A DNA stretch of 64,000 nt. Origin: Cloeon dipterum. Its lineage: Eukaryota; Arthropoda; Insecta; Ephemeroptera; Baetidae. The notes under the pieces are model-generated. The model did not search any database. It was given only the letters and a program-made list of their open reading frames with translations, and was not told the DNA's origin. The DNA lies in the NCBI RefSeq assembly GCF_949628265.1, contig NC_088789.1, positions 32,357,883-32,421,882 of the forward strand, read 5' to 3'. Position 1 is the stretch's first letter. Each line of letters starts with the position of its first letter. Of the stretch, positions 34,870 to 44,946 are shown in pieces. The position numbers and the translations under genes were made by a program.

Positions 34870-35466
34870 TCAAGAGATAAGACTGAAAGGATGGATGTTT
34901 TCACATAATATGGGACATAAACCCACTGGATCGCAAACTTCATTCAGGTGATGCAGATACAATCCATAGCATTTAAAAAGGTGATTAAACCTTGTACAAT
35001 GTTTCTCAATATCGTGTAACTGATTACCTGGCTGGAAACGTAATTTGCATTTTTCGCAATGTTTTGGTTTTTTGTGACACTTTCGTGTATGATCATACAA
35101 CTTTGACTTTAATTGTATCGAATTTCTTCGTACAAAACTTACATTCCACTTTCTCGATCAGTACAAAATGTTGGTATGAATGTGTCGTTGTAAAAATGTC
35201 AACCCCGAGCATATCTTTCCACATTCTTGGTATTCGATCTTCGCATGGACCTCCTTATTCATGTGTTGATCTCTCTTTTCTTCTCTTTCCGGTTCTTCAA
35301 AATACACGGGACAATTCTGATTGAGACATTTTATGGCATCTTTGTGCTTCAAGTGCACATGCCTAGAGATATTCTTACTCTGCATCTTTTCCTTGCAGAC
35401 TGAGCATTTCCTCACCTTTTTTGCCCATTCATTGCTCTTGAGCCTCTTTTTCTTTTTGTCGTCCAT
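34870..35466 (-). pseudogene. Zinc-finger family copy 2, degenerate
   Basis: Starts MDDKKKKRLKSNEW and keeps the first finger (CSVCKEKM...H...H) and the EEKRDQHMNKEVH segment. It then meets a stop at 35158-35160, resumes in another frame (VECKFCTKKFDT), meets another stop, and resumes in a third frame (KHCEKCKL) to about 34870. The C-terminal GDW module is missing. The most diverged member, clearly non-functional as a full protein. Confidence 0.75.
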
Positions 35467-35679
35467 CGTCTTATTCACTTCATCCTTGAAACATTTTGTT
35501 AAACACTCCTTTATTAAATAAAAAAATGAATTTTATACCTTTTAATTGAATTCAACAAAATGCTAGCAATTTATCCAAACGCCAGAAATTCCATCACGCT
35601 GCTCGCTGATCATCATTTAGAAATATTTTAATAATTTTTAAGAATTTGAGATTAATCTGCTGCTTACCTAATTACACAT

Positions 35680-35910
35680 TTTGGATTTTCAGCGCCTTTC
35701 ACTCGATCTTTTTCTCCTGACCAGGACGATTAATTCAGGCTTGCAATATAGACGATCGCCAAAGCAACAGCGCGACTCTTCCAACTTTCCGTCTTATGTC
35801 GTGATAATTGCTGCGAAGAGTGACGAACAAAAGGAGGGAAAGGTTGGAAACTCCACGCTATTTGGGAATCCTGGAATACTCAGAATTTTTACAGTCGAGG
35901 TCCGGAAGAG
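35680..35910 (-). promoter_or_regulatory. Array promoter block of copy 2
   Basis: Contains GACGATCGCCAAAGCAACAG followed by CGCGACTCTTCCAACTTTCC and the GGTTGGAAACTCCACGCTAT word. Same order as the blocks at 37735, 53430, 58320 and 62985. Confidence 0.5.
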
Positions 35911-35949
35911 AATAAAAATAATTCGAGGAATGAAAAATATTTAGGGTAA

Positions 35950-36825
35950 AATATTCAAGTAATTTTCCCGATTTCGTCTCCAGTGTTAGAGAGGCCTGAG
36001 AAATATATTCATTTTATAATAAATAAGGTGGTTGAGAAAGCCATTACTCCACGCGCTTCAATTGTTTTTTGGCTTTTGAGAAGCATAATACTACTGCAGT
36101 GCAATCATTCACATATATATCAAATTATATGTTAATCATCCTAATTATAATTAATGCATTTTAAATATTAAAAAAATGCCTTCCATCATCTTTCGTGTAT
36201 TATTGTATTGCTTTCACTTCAACGTGTTAAGAACAGTAGAGTCTTGAATAGAGCAGGACTTTTATTAAAAAGGTCGTTTAAAAAATGAAATGCAAATTCC
36301 AGAAAATCCTAATTTTTACCATGGAATTTTTGGCACATGATTGACAATTTTACCAGGTTGATTTTTATAATATAAAAAAATATATTCAAACTCACTTGGT
36401 GATATCCTCAAGTGGGTGATCATTTTCTTGAGGCAGAATAAATTAATATGAACGTTAAAGTGTGTAGCAAATCTAAAGCATTTTATTGTTGAAATTATAA
36501 AAGTCTATTCGATATAATTCAAAAATGCACAATTTTTCCTATTCGATTCTAGAAACTCAAAAATGGTTCATTAACACTATCCGATTTAAACTATTTTAAA
36601 AACTATATAGGTAAAGATTGGGAAAGGCACACATCAATGAGCTACAAAATTGTTCCGCGTTCTACTTACATCAATCAAATTTAACCTATTTAACCTAATT
36701 CTAACCTACATTATTTTGACATGAAAAACGTGTTTCAAACGACAGTGTTCATTTTTGCTTCAAGAGCAAACAATTTCTTTCGTCATTCGCAGATGACAAT
36801 ACGCAGAAATTCCAGCGCGATCACT
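35950..36825. other. AT-rich spacer and 3' flank of copy 3
   Basis: No gene. The part from about 36590 matches the 3' flanks of the other copies (GGGAAAGGCACACATCA, then AACCTAATTCTAACCTAC). Confidence 0.45.
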
Positions 36826-37548
36826 TTATGTGTATTCATTTTCGACGAACCAATCCCCGGCGGTTCGCGATGATGATGGAACGCCTCGAGGTAAGTCATC
36901 TTTATAGTTTCTCTTATGCGATTCTTCCTGCCAGTGGTCAATCAATTTTTCCGACTTTGGAAGATATTTGTAGCAAGGGATGCAATATTTTTCTGGGTTT
37001 CTGTTTTCCGTCCCACTAAATTGAATATTGTGCTGTACATTCATGTGCTCTTCCAACAAGAATACATTTGTGAAAGTCTTGTTGAAACATATGGGGCAAC
37101 ACTCCAGATTGCAAGATTTTTTGTGCTGCTTAAACAAACCAGCGCATTTCAACTTGTCGTTACAGTCTATGCAAATTTTCTCTAAACCATGAGCAGCCCA
37201 ATTTCCTGATGAGACATCTTCGTTGCATTCTTCGCAATGTTTTGTTGTGTGCAGTTTTTGTTTATGAGACTTCCACTGTGCCGCTGTATCGAATTTCTTC
37301 TTACACGGAACACATTCCAAGTTCTCGGGGACCTCGTGGACATCCTTGAAGTGTTGATCTCTCTTTTCTTCTTTGTCCGTTCCATAGAAATACACGGAAC
37401 ATTTGGGATAGGGACATCTTATGACATTTTTGTGCATATTGCTAATATGCGTAGACATATAGGCATTGCTGTGCTTTTCATCGCAGAATTGGCATTTCCT
37501 CTTCGTATTTGCCCATTCTTTTTTTCTGAGTCTCTTTCTTTCGTCCAT
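36826..37548 (-). CDS. Array zinc-finger protein, copy 3, 240 aa, intact
   Basis: Unrecognised C2H2-like family. Start at MDERKRLRKKEW because a splice acceptor (TTTGAAG|ACTAGAGTGAAG) sits 12 bp upstream of this ATG; the upstream ATG in the same frame lies in the intron. Units in order: CQFC...H...H; CPYPKC...H...H; CVPCKKKF...H...H; CEEC...H; CIDCNDKLKCAGLFKQH; CCPIC...EEH...H; CIPCYKYL...H...H; then a conserved tail SSSRTAGDWFVE. Spacing departs from canonical C2H2 in several units, so protein or RNA binding is as likely as DNA binding. Single coding exon, with two inferred 5' UTR exons upstream. Confidence 0.8.
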   Translation of the reverse strand: MDERKRLRKKEWANTKRKCQFCDEKHSNAYMSTHISNMHKNVIRCPYPKCSVYFYGTDKEEKRDQHFKDVHEVPENLECVPCKKKFDTAAQWKSHKQKLHTTKHCEECNEDVSSGNWAAHGLEKICIDCNDKLKCAGLFKQHKKSCNLECCPICFNKTFTNVFLLEEHMNVQHNIQFSGTENRNPEKYCIPCYKYLPKSEKLIDHWQEESHKRNYKDDLPRGVPSSSRTAGDWFVENEYT

Positions 37549-37995
37549 CTTCACTCTAGTCTTCAAAAATGTTTCGTTACACACATATTTATATAGAAAT
37601 ATTATAGTAATTAGCTTACCTGATTAAAGTAATCAAAATCCTAGTAAGCAATCCAAACGCCTAAAATTCCTTCGCACTGCTCGCTGGTCGTTTAGAGAAA
37701 TTAAATTTTTGAACCTGAGATTGATCACCTGCTTACCTATAATTGCATTACGTTTTGCTCGCTCAGCGCTTTTAAATCGATTCTCATCTCCTGACCAGAA
37801 CGATTCTTTTGGCTCTCACGATCGCCAAGGCAGCAGCGCGACTCTTCCAATTCTCCGTCTTATTTCGTGATAAACGCTGCAAAGAGTGAGACGAGCAAAA
37901 GAAGGGGACCAACCAGTTGGAATCTCTATGCTATTTGGAAATCCTGGAATACTCAGAATTTTTAGAGCGAGAAGACAGAAATAATTCTAGGAATG
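37549..37995 (-). promoter_or_regulatory. Promoter block and 5' UTR exons of copy 3
   Basis: Going upstream: acceptor before the ATG; donor TTAATCAG|GTAAGC near 37619; a short middle exon; donor ATTATAG|GTAAGC near 37733; then the conserved block with ATCGCCAAGGCAGCAGCGCG at about 37825 and the word CCAGTTGGAATCTCTATGCT near 37912-37931. Conservation of this architecture between copies suggests each copy was duplicated with its own promoter. Confidence 0.55.
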
Positions 37996-38099
37996 AGAGC
38001 TATTTGGGTAAAAATGTTTGAGTAATTTTCTAGATTTCTCTCGATATTTAACAAACGTAAAAGCCTGAGATATATAGTATAGCGGTCCGGAAGAAAAGA

Positions 38100-38560
38100 A
38101 AAAAAAACATCTTATAAAGCGGCGCAATTTATCAGGAATTCTTTTGAGACCAACTACGACTCGATCTAATTGAGATCCTAAAAACGTTTAACTTATTCGA
38201 AGTTCAGAAAACAAGATTTTATGAACTTTGCCAATGGAATAACTTGGAAATGGAAAAAAAGCCATTTTTTCCGCAAATGGTCTCACATTGTGATATTAAC
38301 TGTTCGCTATCGCACACAAAGGCCTAACACCGGTCTGGAAACCGATTTTTAATATTCTCGCACCTGAAAAAAATATTTTTGATTTTTACGGTTTTTCCCC
38401 ACGTGTAAAACACGCACAAGCACAAAAGCGGCTTGTGCATTTTATTCAACGGTTTGTAAATTTATAAGTCACGAAGTCTCAAATGAAAGGTCTTGGTAAA
38501 ACTTAACACCTGATCCGCTCTGATGACCTTTTCCAGGGTAAGTCACCCTGAGATCGGTAC
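38100..38560 (+). repeat. Hairpin repeat, unit A
   Basis: Copy of the interspersed hairpin repeat ending TCAGGGTAAGTCACCCTGA at about 38535. Collinear with 54040-54500 and 58930-59400, so it forms part of the 5-kb duplication unit. Confidence 0.65.
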
Positions 38561-38984
38561 CCGGTTCACATTACGCATCTTTTTCCAATCCGCCGACCGT
38601 TCCGACGCATTTTGAACGCATTCCGCGAGCGATTTATTGGCCTTTTTCAACCAACGATGACCACGAAGGCGAGTTCCGCGCAATTGCCTCGACGGGAAGT
38701 TGCCCACGGAGGGCCGCAGGTGCTCGATGGACGGACCTTTGGACGCGAACAGCCGCGCGGGTGGCCTGGAGGGCCGTCCCGGGTAGGGCGGCTGCCGGCC
38801 CGTCAGCGAGCAAAAAACCGTTTATAAATTAAATGATAACACACAACTCGTCAATGAAGGAATTAAAAACTAGAGTTTCTGTTCCCAAAATATCAGTGTA
38901 ATCGAGAGGTTAAACTGCATATTCTAAAGTAATAAGCAGTCTCGGCTCACTCCCTTGATTAAAAAACAGTTTAATCCTTCAAAA

Positions 38985-39810
38985 TCGATAAAATCTCACC
39001 TGATGTTGCAAATATTCTGGCTCGCCGGAAATAAACAAGTACCAGCGTGTTGCTTCTTGAACCAACGACACACGAATGATGCTCAGGAGTCTGTGGTCTG
39101 TAATATCGAGTCAAGGAGCTGAAGCAGTGCCATATTGGCATTGGAATATTAGAGGGGCGAAACCTAAATACACGTTTGTCCCATATGTGACGTCACTTGC
39201 GGGCGGAGCTATGATTGCAGATCGTCAAAAGTGCGGATCCTCTGCTGGGTTGGCCGTGCTAACTCAGGTCGCTGCTAAGAGCTTTTTGAAGGGCGCATGC
39301 ACGCAGCTGTTTCGCGGGAGAGGTTCTCCCTTGAATAGGTGTATTTTTGTTAACAAACGAAATTATATTTTTCATTCGATCTTTGTTTCATGGAAATCTC
39401 TAATTTGAAACCTTTTTAATTTGCAAATTAATATGAAAGTTTCCATGTGTCCTCTTGCAACGAGTAAAATATCTTAAGCTATTTCAAATTTTTGTGTACT
39501 TTCGCCTCATCAAAATGAAAATAAAGACAACAAAATATAATTCATTGCGACTCGGTTGATATTATTGGACACAATTTTTAATTTATTGTATTCTGATGTT
39601 TACGTCTCGATTTCAAATTATGTTGTTTATATCTATTCACAATTTTTAAATTATTCAAATAAGCCATTAATTTTTTTATTCAGTTCTCTAACCACTAACC
39701 ACATTCCAGTTTTTGTGTCTGCTTTGAAGTTGGGCGGGGAACACGTACTCATGTATACTGAATCTTATAGTGGACCGCCAATAAATCTGTTTAATCTGCA
39801 TGCATCATAA
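38985..39810 (-). repeat. CRE-containing duplicated segment, unit A
   Basis: Collinear with 54725-55510 and 59620-60190. Contains a TGACGTCAC (CRE-like) site at about 39188 and, on the minus strand, a short exon from an ATGGCACTGCTTC start at 39133 to a donor TCAG|GTGAG at 39000. In this copy the frame ends at TGA after 16 codons. The 3' continuation to about 40.1 kb (GCGCCAATCACGGCCCTGAT) is shared with unit B. Confidence 0.65.
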
Positions 39811-40779
39811 AATGCAAATTTCCGTGCAATTTGCGGCCGAATGAATCATCACGGGCGCTGCAAAATCAGTCGGAAATTTATATTTATTCGCACACCTTTC
39901 CTGGCAAATAAATAAGCGCCAATCACGGCCCTGATTGCTAGCTGCTCGCTCGCAGCCGCCACGTTTATTTATTTGCCGGCCAATTAATCGCGGCTCAAGG
40001 GCCATTCTCATGGACGTTATTGCACGCCAAAATTTATGCCAGCTCTGCTTTTGACGTCTTTTTATTACTTTTGATACCACTCAAAAACGTACACTTCATT
40101 CACTCTTTTAAAAGAATTGACGAAAATGAAAATGCAGCAAAATATCTGAAATTGTTTATCAGATTTATTTAAAATCTGTATTTCGCGTTAAAATTGTATT
40201 GCTCTATGAATAAACAAAAATGAAGAAAGAAAAAGTAATAAGCATATAAATAGTTGAAATTTATGCATATTTTGAATTTCTCTGCTGTGCTTTTCCTTTT
40301 CTTCAACTGTGAAAATTAGAAACACGATATTAATTTTCACACCTTTTACTGCGTTTTGATGTGTCAATCTTACATGTTAATTGGCGTTTAGAATTATATA
40401 AATTCTTTTTCTCATATGATATGCAGATGAGCAGTCTTTAGATTTTCAATTTCTCTGAATCTTCTCCTCCTTTATTCCTTCGGAATTTTTTTTCAGGCTT
40501 GATTACTTAAAAAGTTTAATTTAAAATTTATAGCAAATTGATATAATTATCTATTAAATTTCTTTAAAACTCTTTGTTATTGTCATTATAAAATAGAAAG
40601 CAGGAAGAGACGCAATAATTAACATTATGCATAATATTAAAGAAAACGCGGAAAGAGAGATGAATGAAATAGCGCACTAAAATTCCGAATCACTGCTTCT
40701 GCTGATTGCATAAATTAATTAATATCATATTTTTTAATATGAGATTAATCACCTTTTGAAGATTTACATCAAGCCTTTT

Positions 40780-41000
40780 TTTCCTGACCAGGATGATTGA
40801 TTAGTCTCAAATATCAATAGACGATCGCCAAGGCAGCAGCGCGATTATTCCACTTATCCGTCTCGTCTCGTGGTAAACGTTGAAAAAAATGACGAGTGGA
40901 AGAAGGGGACCAGTTGGAAACTTCAAGCTATTTTGAAATCTTAAAATACTCAGATTTTTTTAGGGCAGGAAGACAAATATAATGCGAGGAATGGAGAGCT
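40780..41000 (-). promoter_or_regulatory. Promoter block without a zinc-finger gene, unit A
   Basis: Carries GACGATCGCCAAGGCAGCAG and the GGGGACCAGTTGGAAACTTC word, as in the zinc-finger promoters. Followed downstream (minus strand) by the CRE segment rather than a zinc-finger ORF. The equivalent in unit B is at 56110-56370, and a weaker one in unit C is near 60525-60620. Confidence 0.5.
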
Positions 41001-41345
41001 ATTTCGGGCAAAGATATTCAAGTAATTTTCCCGATTTCTCTTGAGTCTATTTGACAGAGAAATAAATTCGGTTTTTATAAATAAGGTGGAAAATGCCGTT
41101 CCTTATCTAAAATTCTCAGATATGAAAAAAAAACACGAATAATTTTTTGGGTGTTCGCAAAACGCAAATTTCCTTCCACTTTGAAAATCATTTCAGGTGG
41201 TTTAAACGCTTTTCTTTTGTGAATTAAAAATTTCAGGGTTTAATTTGAACACAAATTTAATTAAAAGAGATCCCGCGAAGTTTTTTAATCTACAGAAATC
41301 AAATATCGTTGGGTTTAATATGTATGTCATTTTAATTAAGCTTAC

Positions 41346-41423
41346 TCTCTTGGAGTCTTTTTCATCGGATGCAATTTGATTTCGATGCTGTTGGTTATCG
41401 GTGCTGTCAGAAGATAATGCCAT
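41346..41423 (-). other. Small duplicated coding exon, unit A
   Basis: A 26-codon open start, MALSSDSTDNQQHR..., ends at a good donor, AGA|GTAAGC. The same exon, same length and same donor occur at 56718-56795 (MASSSERTENQQHR). I do not recognise it and found no partner exon. It lies just downstream of each zinc-finger gene on the same strand. Confidence 0.45.
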
Positions 41424-42018
41424 CCTTACTTTTACTGTTTTTGGCGAATTGTAAAGTCATTTCCGTAAATTCAGATGAAATATTTAAAAAGAATTTGACC
41501 TGATTTAAACAATAATTGCTAATTTTTATTGCAACCTAAAGTTTTTAGAAGTAAAATAAAGTATTTAATATTTACGAGAAAAGCAGATGACCATCACCTT
41601 GTCTGGCATACCTCTTTTGATAAGATATGTGATAACCTTGAGGCAGAATAAAATAACTGCAGTATGTGTAGTACATATACATGATTTTATTGCTAAAACT
41701 ACAAATCGATTTGATATATTTGCTAATTACAAGAAATGCTCAATTTTCCGAATTGATTCAAGAGATTCAAAAAATGGTTCATTTAAACTAATTTAAAAAG
41801 GAGTAAAAGACTGGGAAAGGCACACATCATCCAGCTACTAAATTGTTACGGTCGACTTACATTTAAGAAAATTTAACCTAAAATCTACATAATTCTAACT
41901 ACGCTAATTTGACAGAAAAGACGTGTTTCCCATGTCAGAGTGATCAATTTGCTTCAAGAGCAAACAATTTCTTTCGGCTGCGCAGATGACAATACACAGA
42001 AATTCCAGCGCGATCAAG

Positions 42019-42528
42019 TTACTTGTGTACATTCTCGACGGACCAATCCCCGGCGGTTTGCGATGACGATGCAACGCCTTGAGGTATCTCATTTAAGTTT
42101 CTCTTATGCGATTCTTCTTTCTTGTGGTCCATCATTTTTTCCGAAATAGGAAGATATTTGTAGCAAACCAGGCAATAGTTTTTAGCGTCTCTGTTTTCAG
42201 TTCCACTAAACTGAATATTGTGCTGTTCATTCAGGTGTTCTTCCAACAAGTTTACATTTCTGAAAGTCTTGTTGATACATTTGGGACAACATACTGGAGA
42301 GCATGATTTTTGGTGCTGCTGAAACAAACCAGTGCATTTAAATTTGTCCTTACACTCTATGCAAATTTCCTCTAAACCATGATCAGCCCACTTTCCTGTT
42401 ATGACATCTTCGTTGCATTCTTCGCAATGTTTTTTTGTGTGCTGACTTCGTTTATGAGACTTCCACTGTGCCTCTGTATCGAATTTCTTCTTACAATCAT
42501 CACATTCCAAGCTCTCGGGGACCGCGTG
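42019..42528 (-). pseudogene. Zinc-finger family copy 4, C-terminal part, cut by the transposon
   Basis: Codes from AVPESLECDDCKKKFDTEA to the tail SSSQTAGDWSVENVHK. All the C-terminal finger units are intact, but the N-terminal third lies 10.5 kb away at 53007-53224. The reading frame at the break runs into transposon TIR sequence. Fingers otherwise resemble copy 5 closely. Confidence 0.85.
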
Positions 42529-42549
42529 CCCTACGAGAAAAATCACGTG
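42529..42549 (+). repeat. Transposon left TIR
   Basis: CCCTACGAGAAAAATCACG then TG. Exact reverse complement of 52986-53006; the similarity weakens to motif-level beyond this. Confidence 0.95.
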
Positions 42550-43120
42550 TTGACACGAGTTTTTGGTGACCCCCTCAAATATTTTTTTTGTTATTTTTCC
42601 CGGGTTATTTGAGGCTCCCTTAGTCAATATTGACTGGAAATTTCGATTTATTTCGTGATTTTAATATTTCTGGATCACGTGATAATCCCGTGCTAAACAC
42701 GTGTGTCCGGATACGAGTTAAGAAATAAATTACTTGTTAATTGCTTCAATTGCATTTCAACTATGTAATTTGCAGTTTTGTTCCTTAATTTAATGATTTT
42801 AAGGGTAAATAATTAAATTTAGCTACTCATAAATTTAAACTCGAGTTGAACACGAGTGTAACACGTGTTTTTAAACACGTGTCAGAGATCACGTGACGAA
42901 CACGTGTCAGAGATCACATGATGAACACGTGTTCAACTCGATTTAAAATACACGAGTAGCTAAATTTAATATTTTCTTAGAATTTATAAAATTTTGCCCA
43001 TTTTATTTAAAGAATGGGCAACAATTTTCAAAATTCTTTGAAAATGCGTGGTCAATTTAACTCGTGTCGGAGCTCACGTGATAAACACGTGTTTAACACG
43101 AGTACCGTTACACGAGTAGT
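42550..43120. repeat. Left subterminal repeat array
   Basis: Dispersed copies of CACGTG, ACACGTGT, ACTCG(T/A)G and AACACGAG in both orientations, densest at 42840-42960 and 43060-43120. CACTA-type elements typically need such arrays for binding by their TnpA-like protein. Confidence 0.8.
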
Positions 43121-43499
43121 TCGGTTGAATAATTTGCCCTCAAAATAAGTTTTAAAAGAAAAAAAACCTGCACCTAAATTAGCTATTACTCTACATGGAA
43201 TATTAAAGTCCTGTGTATCATATAATTTCCCACTTTAACCATAGAAAATTTGTCGAGGAATCAATTTTTAAATTTAATAAATTTTATTTTTAATTCGCTT
43301 TTATTTCTCCAAACAAATTATAGTATTTTACAAACATTTAAAGTCAAATGATGATTTACTAGAAATAATTCTTAATATTTAATTCAAATTAAAATTATAA
43401 TTTAATAATTTGATATTAATTAATTTTTTATTTTAATTAGCTCCATTATATTTCTTCGATATATTATTTAAATTTTTATTAATTTAATTTAATTATATT

Positions 43500-44480
43500 T
43501 CATTGATTTGAAATTAACAGAATCGCCAGCGGAATTTCAAGTGCACGGCGTCAGCAATTATTATTCTACTGCTTGCGCTTCGCGCGGCTGGTTATTTACC
43601 AACTTTTTAATTTCACCCAAGCGCGCAATAAAGATCGCAGCTGGGAAGAGCAAGGAGGGACAGGAGGGGCAGGAGCGGCTGGTGTTGCTGCTTGCAACGT
43701 AAGCGGCAACGGCAAGAGAGAAAAAGTGAAAGTGGGGGCGGGAGCTGGCGAAGCACAAGCATGCAGGATCAGGCAGGATCGGAAACAGCGCGTATGCAGC
43801 CGAAGCCAACGCAAAAGGCAATGCCAGTGCATTTGCATTAGGCATTAGAGACTAGCGAGGGCAGGAGGCCACATTAGCTGTTCATCTCTAATTAGTAATT
43901 ACTACGCTAGATACAAAGCGAATACGCCGTTTTAGTAAGGGGATTGCACTATTATAGCTGGCTGCGCGCTGTGCAATCCCTGTACATACACACACATACA
44001 TTCGCGCGCCACGAACCGCCGGCTGCTTTTGGATTGTAAACAAAAACCACGCTTTTTCTTCGTGCGAACATCGTCCGTCGACTTAATTGCAGGTATGTGT
44101 ATGAATATTATGGATATCTCCGTGTCATCTCATGTTTAAAACTTGCATGACTATGGTGGACACACACGCACACTTTTGCCGATCATCTCTGTTGATTGGT
44201 TGAAAAAGTGTGTGTTTAACATAATATCAAACGTTCTGCAGCGTTGTGCTTTACATTTAAATATTGTTAAATTCTGTGTTTTAGTTTGAGGAACTGCCTA
44301 AACGATTTATATTTGACCCCAACGCAGGCGGAAACGTGAAATTAGTTCAGCCCGCCCGACATGCATAAGAGTTGACTCGCTGGAATCTCTGCCGGTGCTG
44401 ACATTCACTGGAGGACACAGCGCATGCATATGAAATAACTGTACATTGACGGGATTTTCTCGCTTGGAAGCAGGTAACTA
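43500..44480 (+). promoter_or_regulatory. Transposon GC-rich 5' region, promoter and UTR exons
   Basis: An island of higher GC after an AT-rich stretch. Contains a perfect inverted repeat GGGATTGCAC (43940-43949) and GTGCAATCCC (43971-43980), a CA run, and a likely non-coding exon ending TTGCAG|GTATGT at 44092. A second possible UTR exon (TTTTAG|TTTGAGG near 44285 to GAAGCAG|GTAACT near 44473) precedes the transposase ATG. Confidence 0.5.
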
Positions 44481-44946
44481 TGTGTAGAATTTGTCCATAA
44501 TATAGATTCAAAGGGATTTGATTTAAAAACTTGCTTTCAATTTATAGTATGTGTTATTATGATGTGAAAAAATTGTTTTTTTCTATGAACTTTAATATTT
44601 TTCACTATTATAAATATCTTTTAAACTATTCCTTGCTCTCATCGTGAGCGATGAAATAAAAATCGGGATTCGCCTAACATTATCTCATTCTGAAACTTTA
44701 TTAGCATAAAATTGTAACATTTTGCCCTTGATTTTTCTTCCTTAACATATTGACGCAACAATAATTATTATTTAATTTTAATTACTCGTTACAAGACAGT
44801 GATTATTGAAATTTTTACTACCTTTTGCCAAAATTATTAAAAAAAAAATTATTTGTCCAATTTATTAGAGTATAAATATGCACTCTAATAATATATTTAC
44901 CGATTTGCACTTCAATTACATGTATGTTATTTATAAATTTGCTAGT

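Noticed and set aside
39805..40080. 91-codon minus-strand open frame in unit A
   Set aside because: The frame is not kept in the homologous region of unit B (about 55550-55820), so it is not under coding constraint.
43508..43848. Overlapping open frames in the transposon's GC-rich 5' region
   Set aside because: Low-complexity Ala/Pro/Gly frames on both strands; better explained as promoter and UTR sequence.
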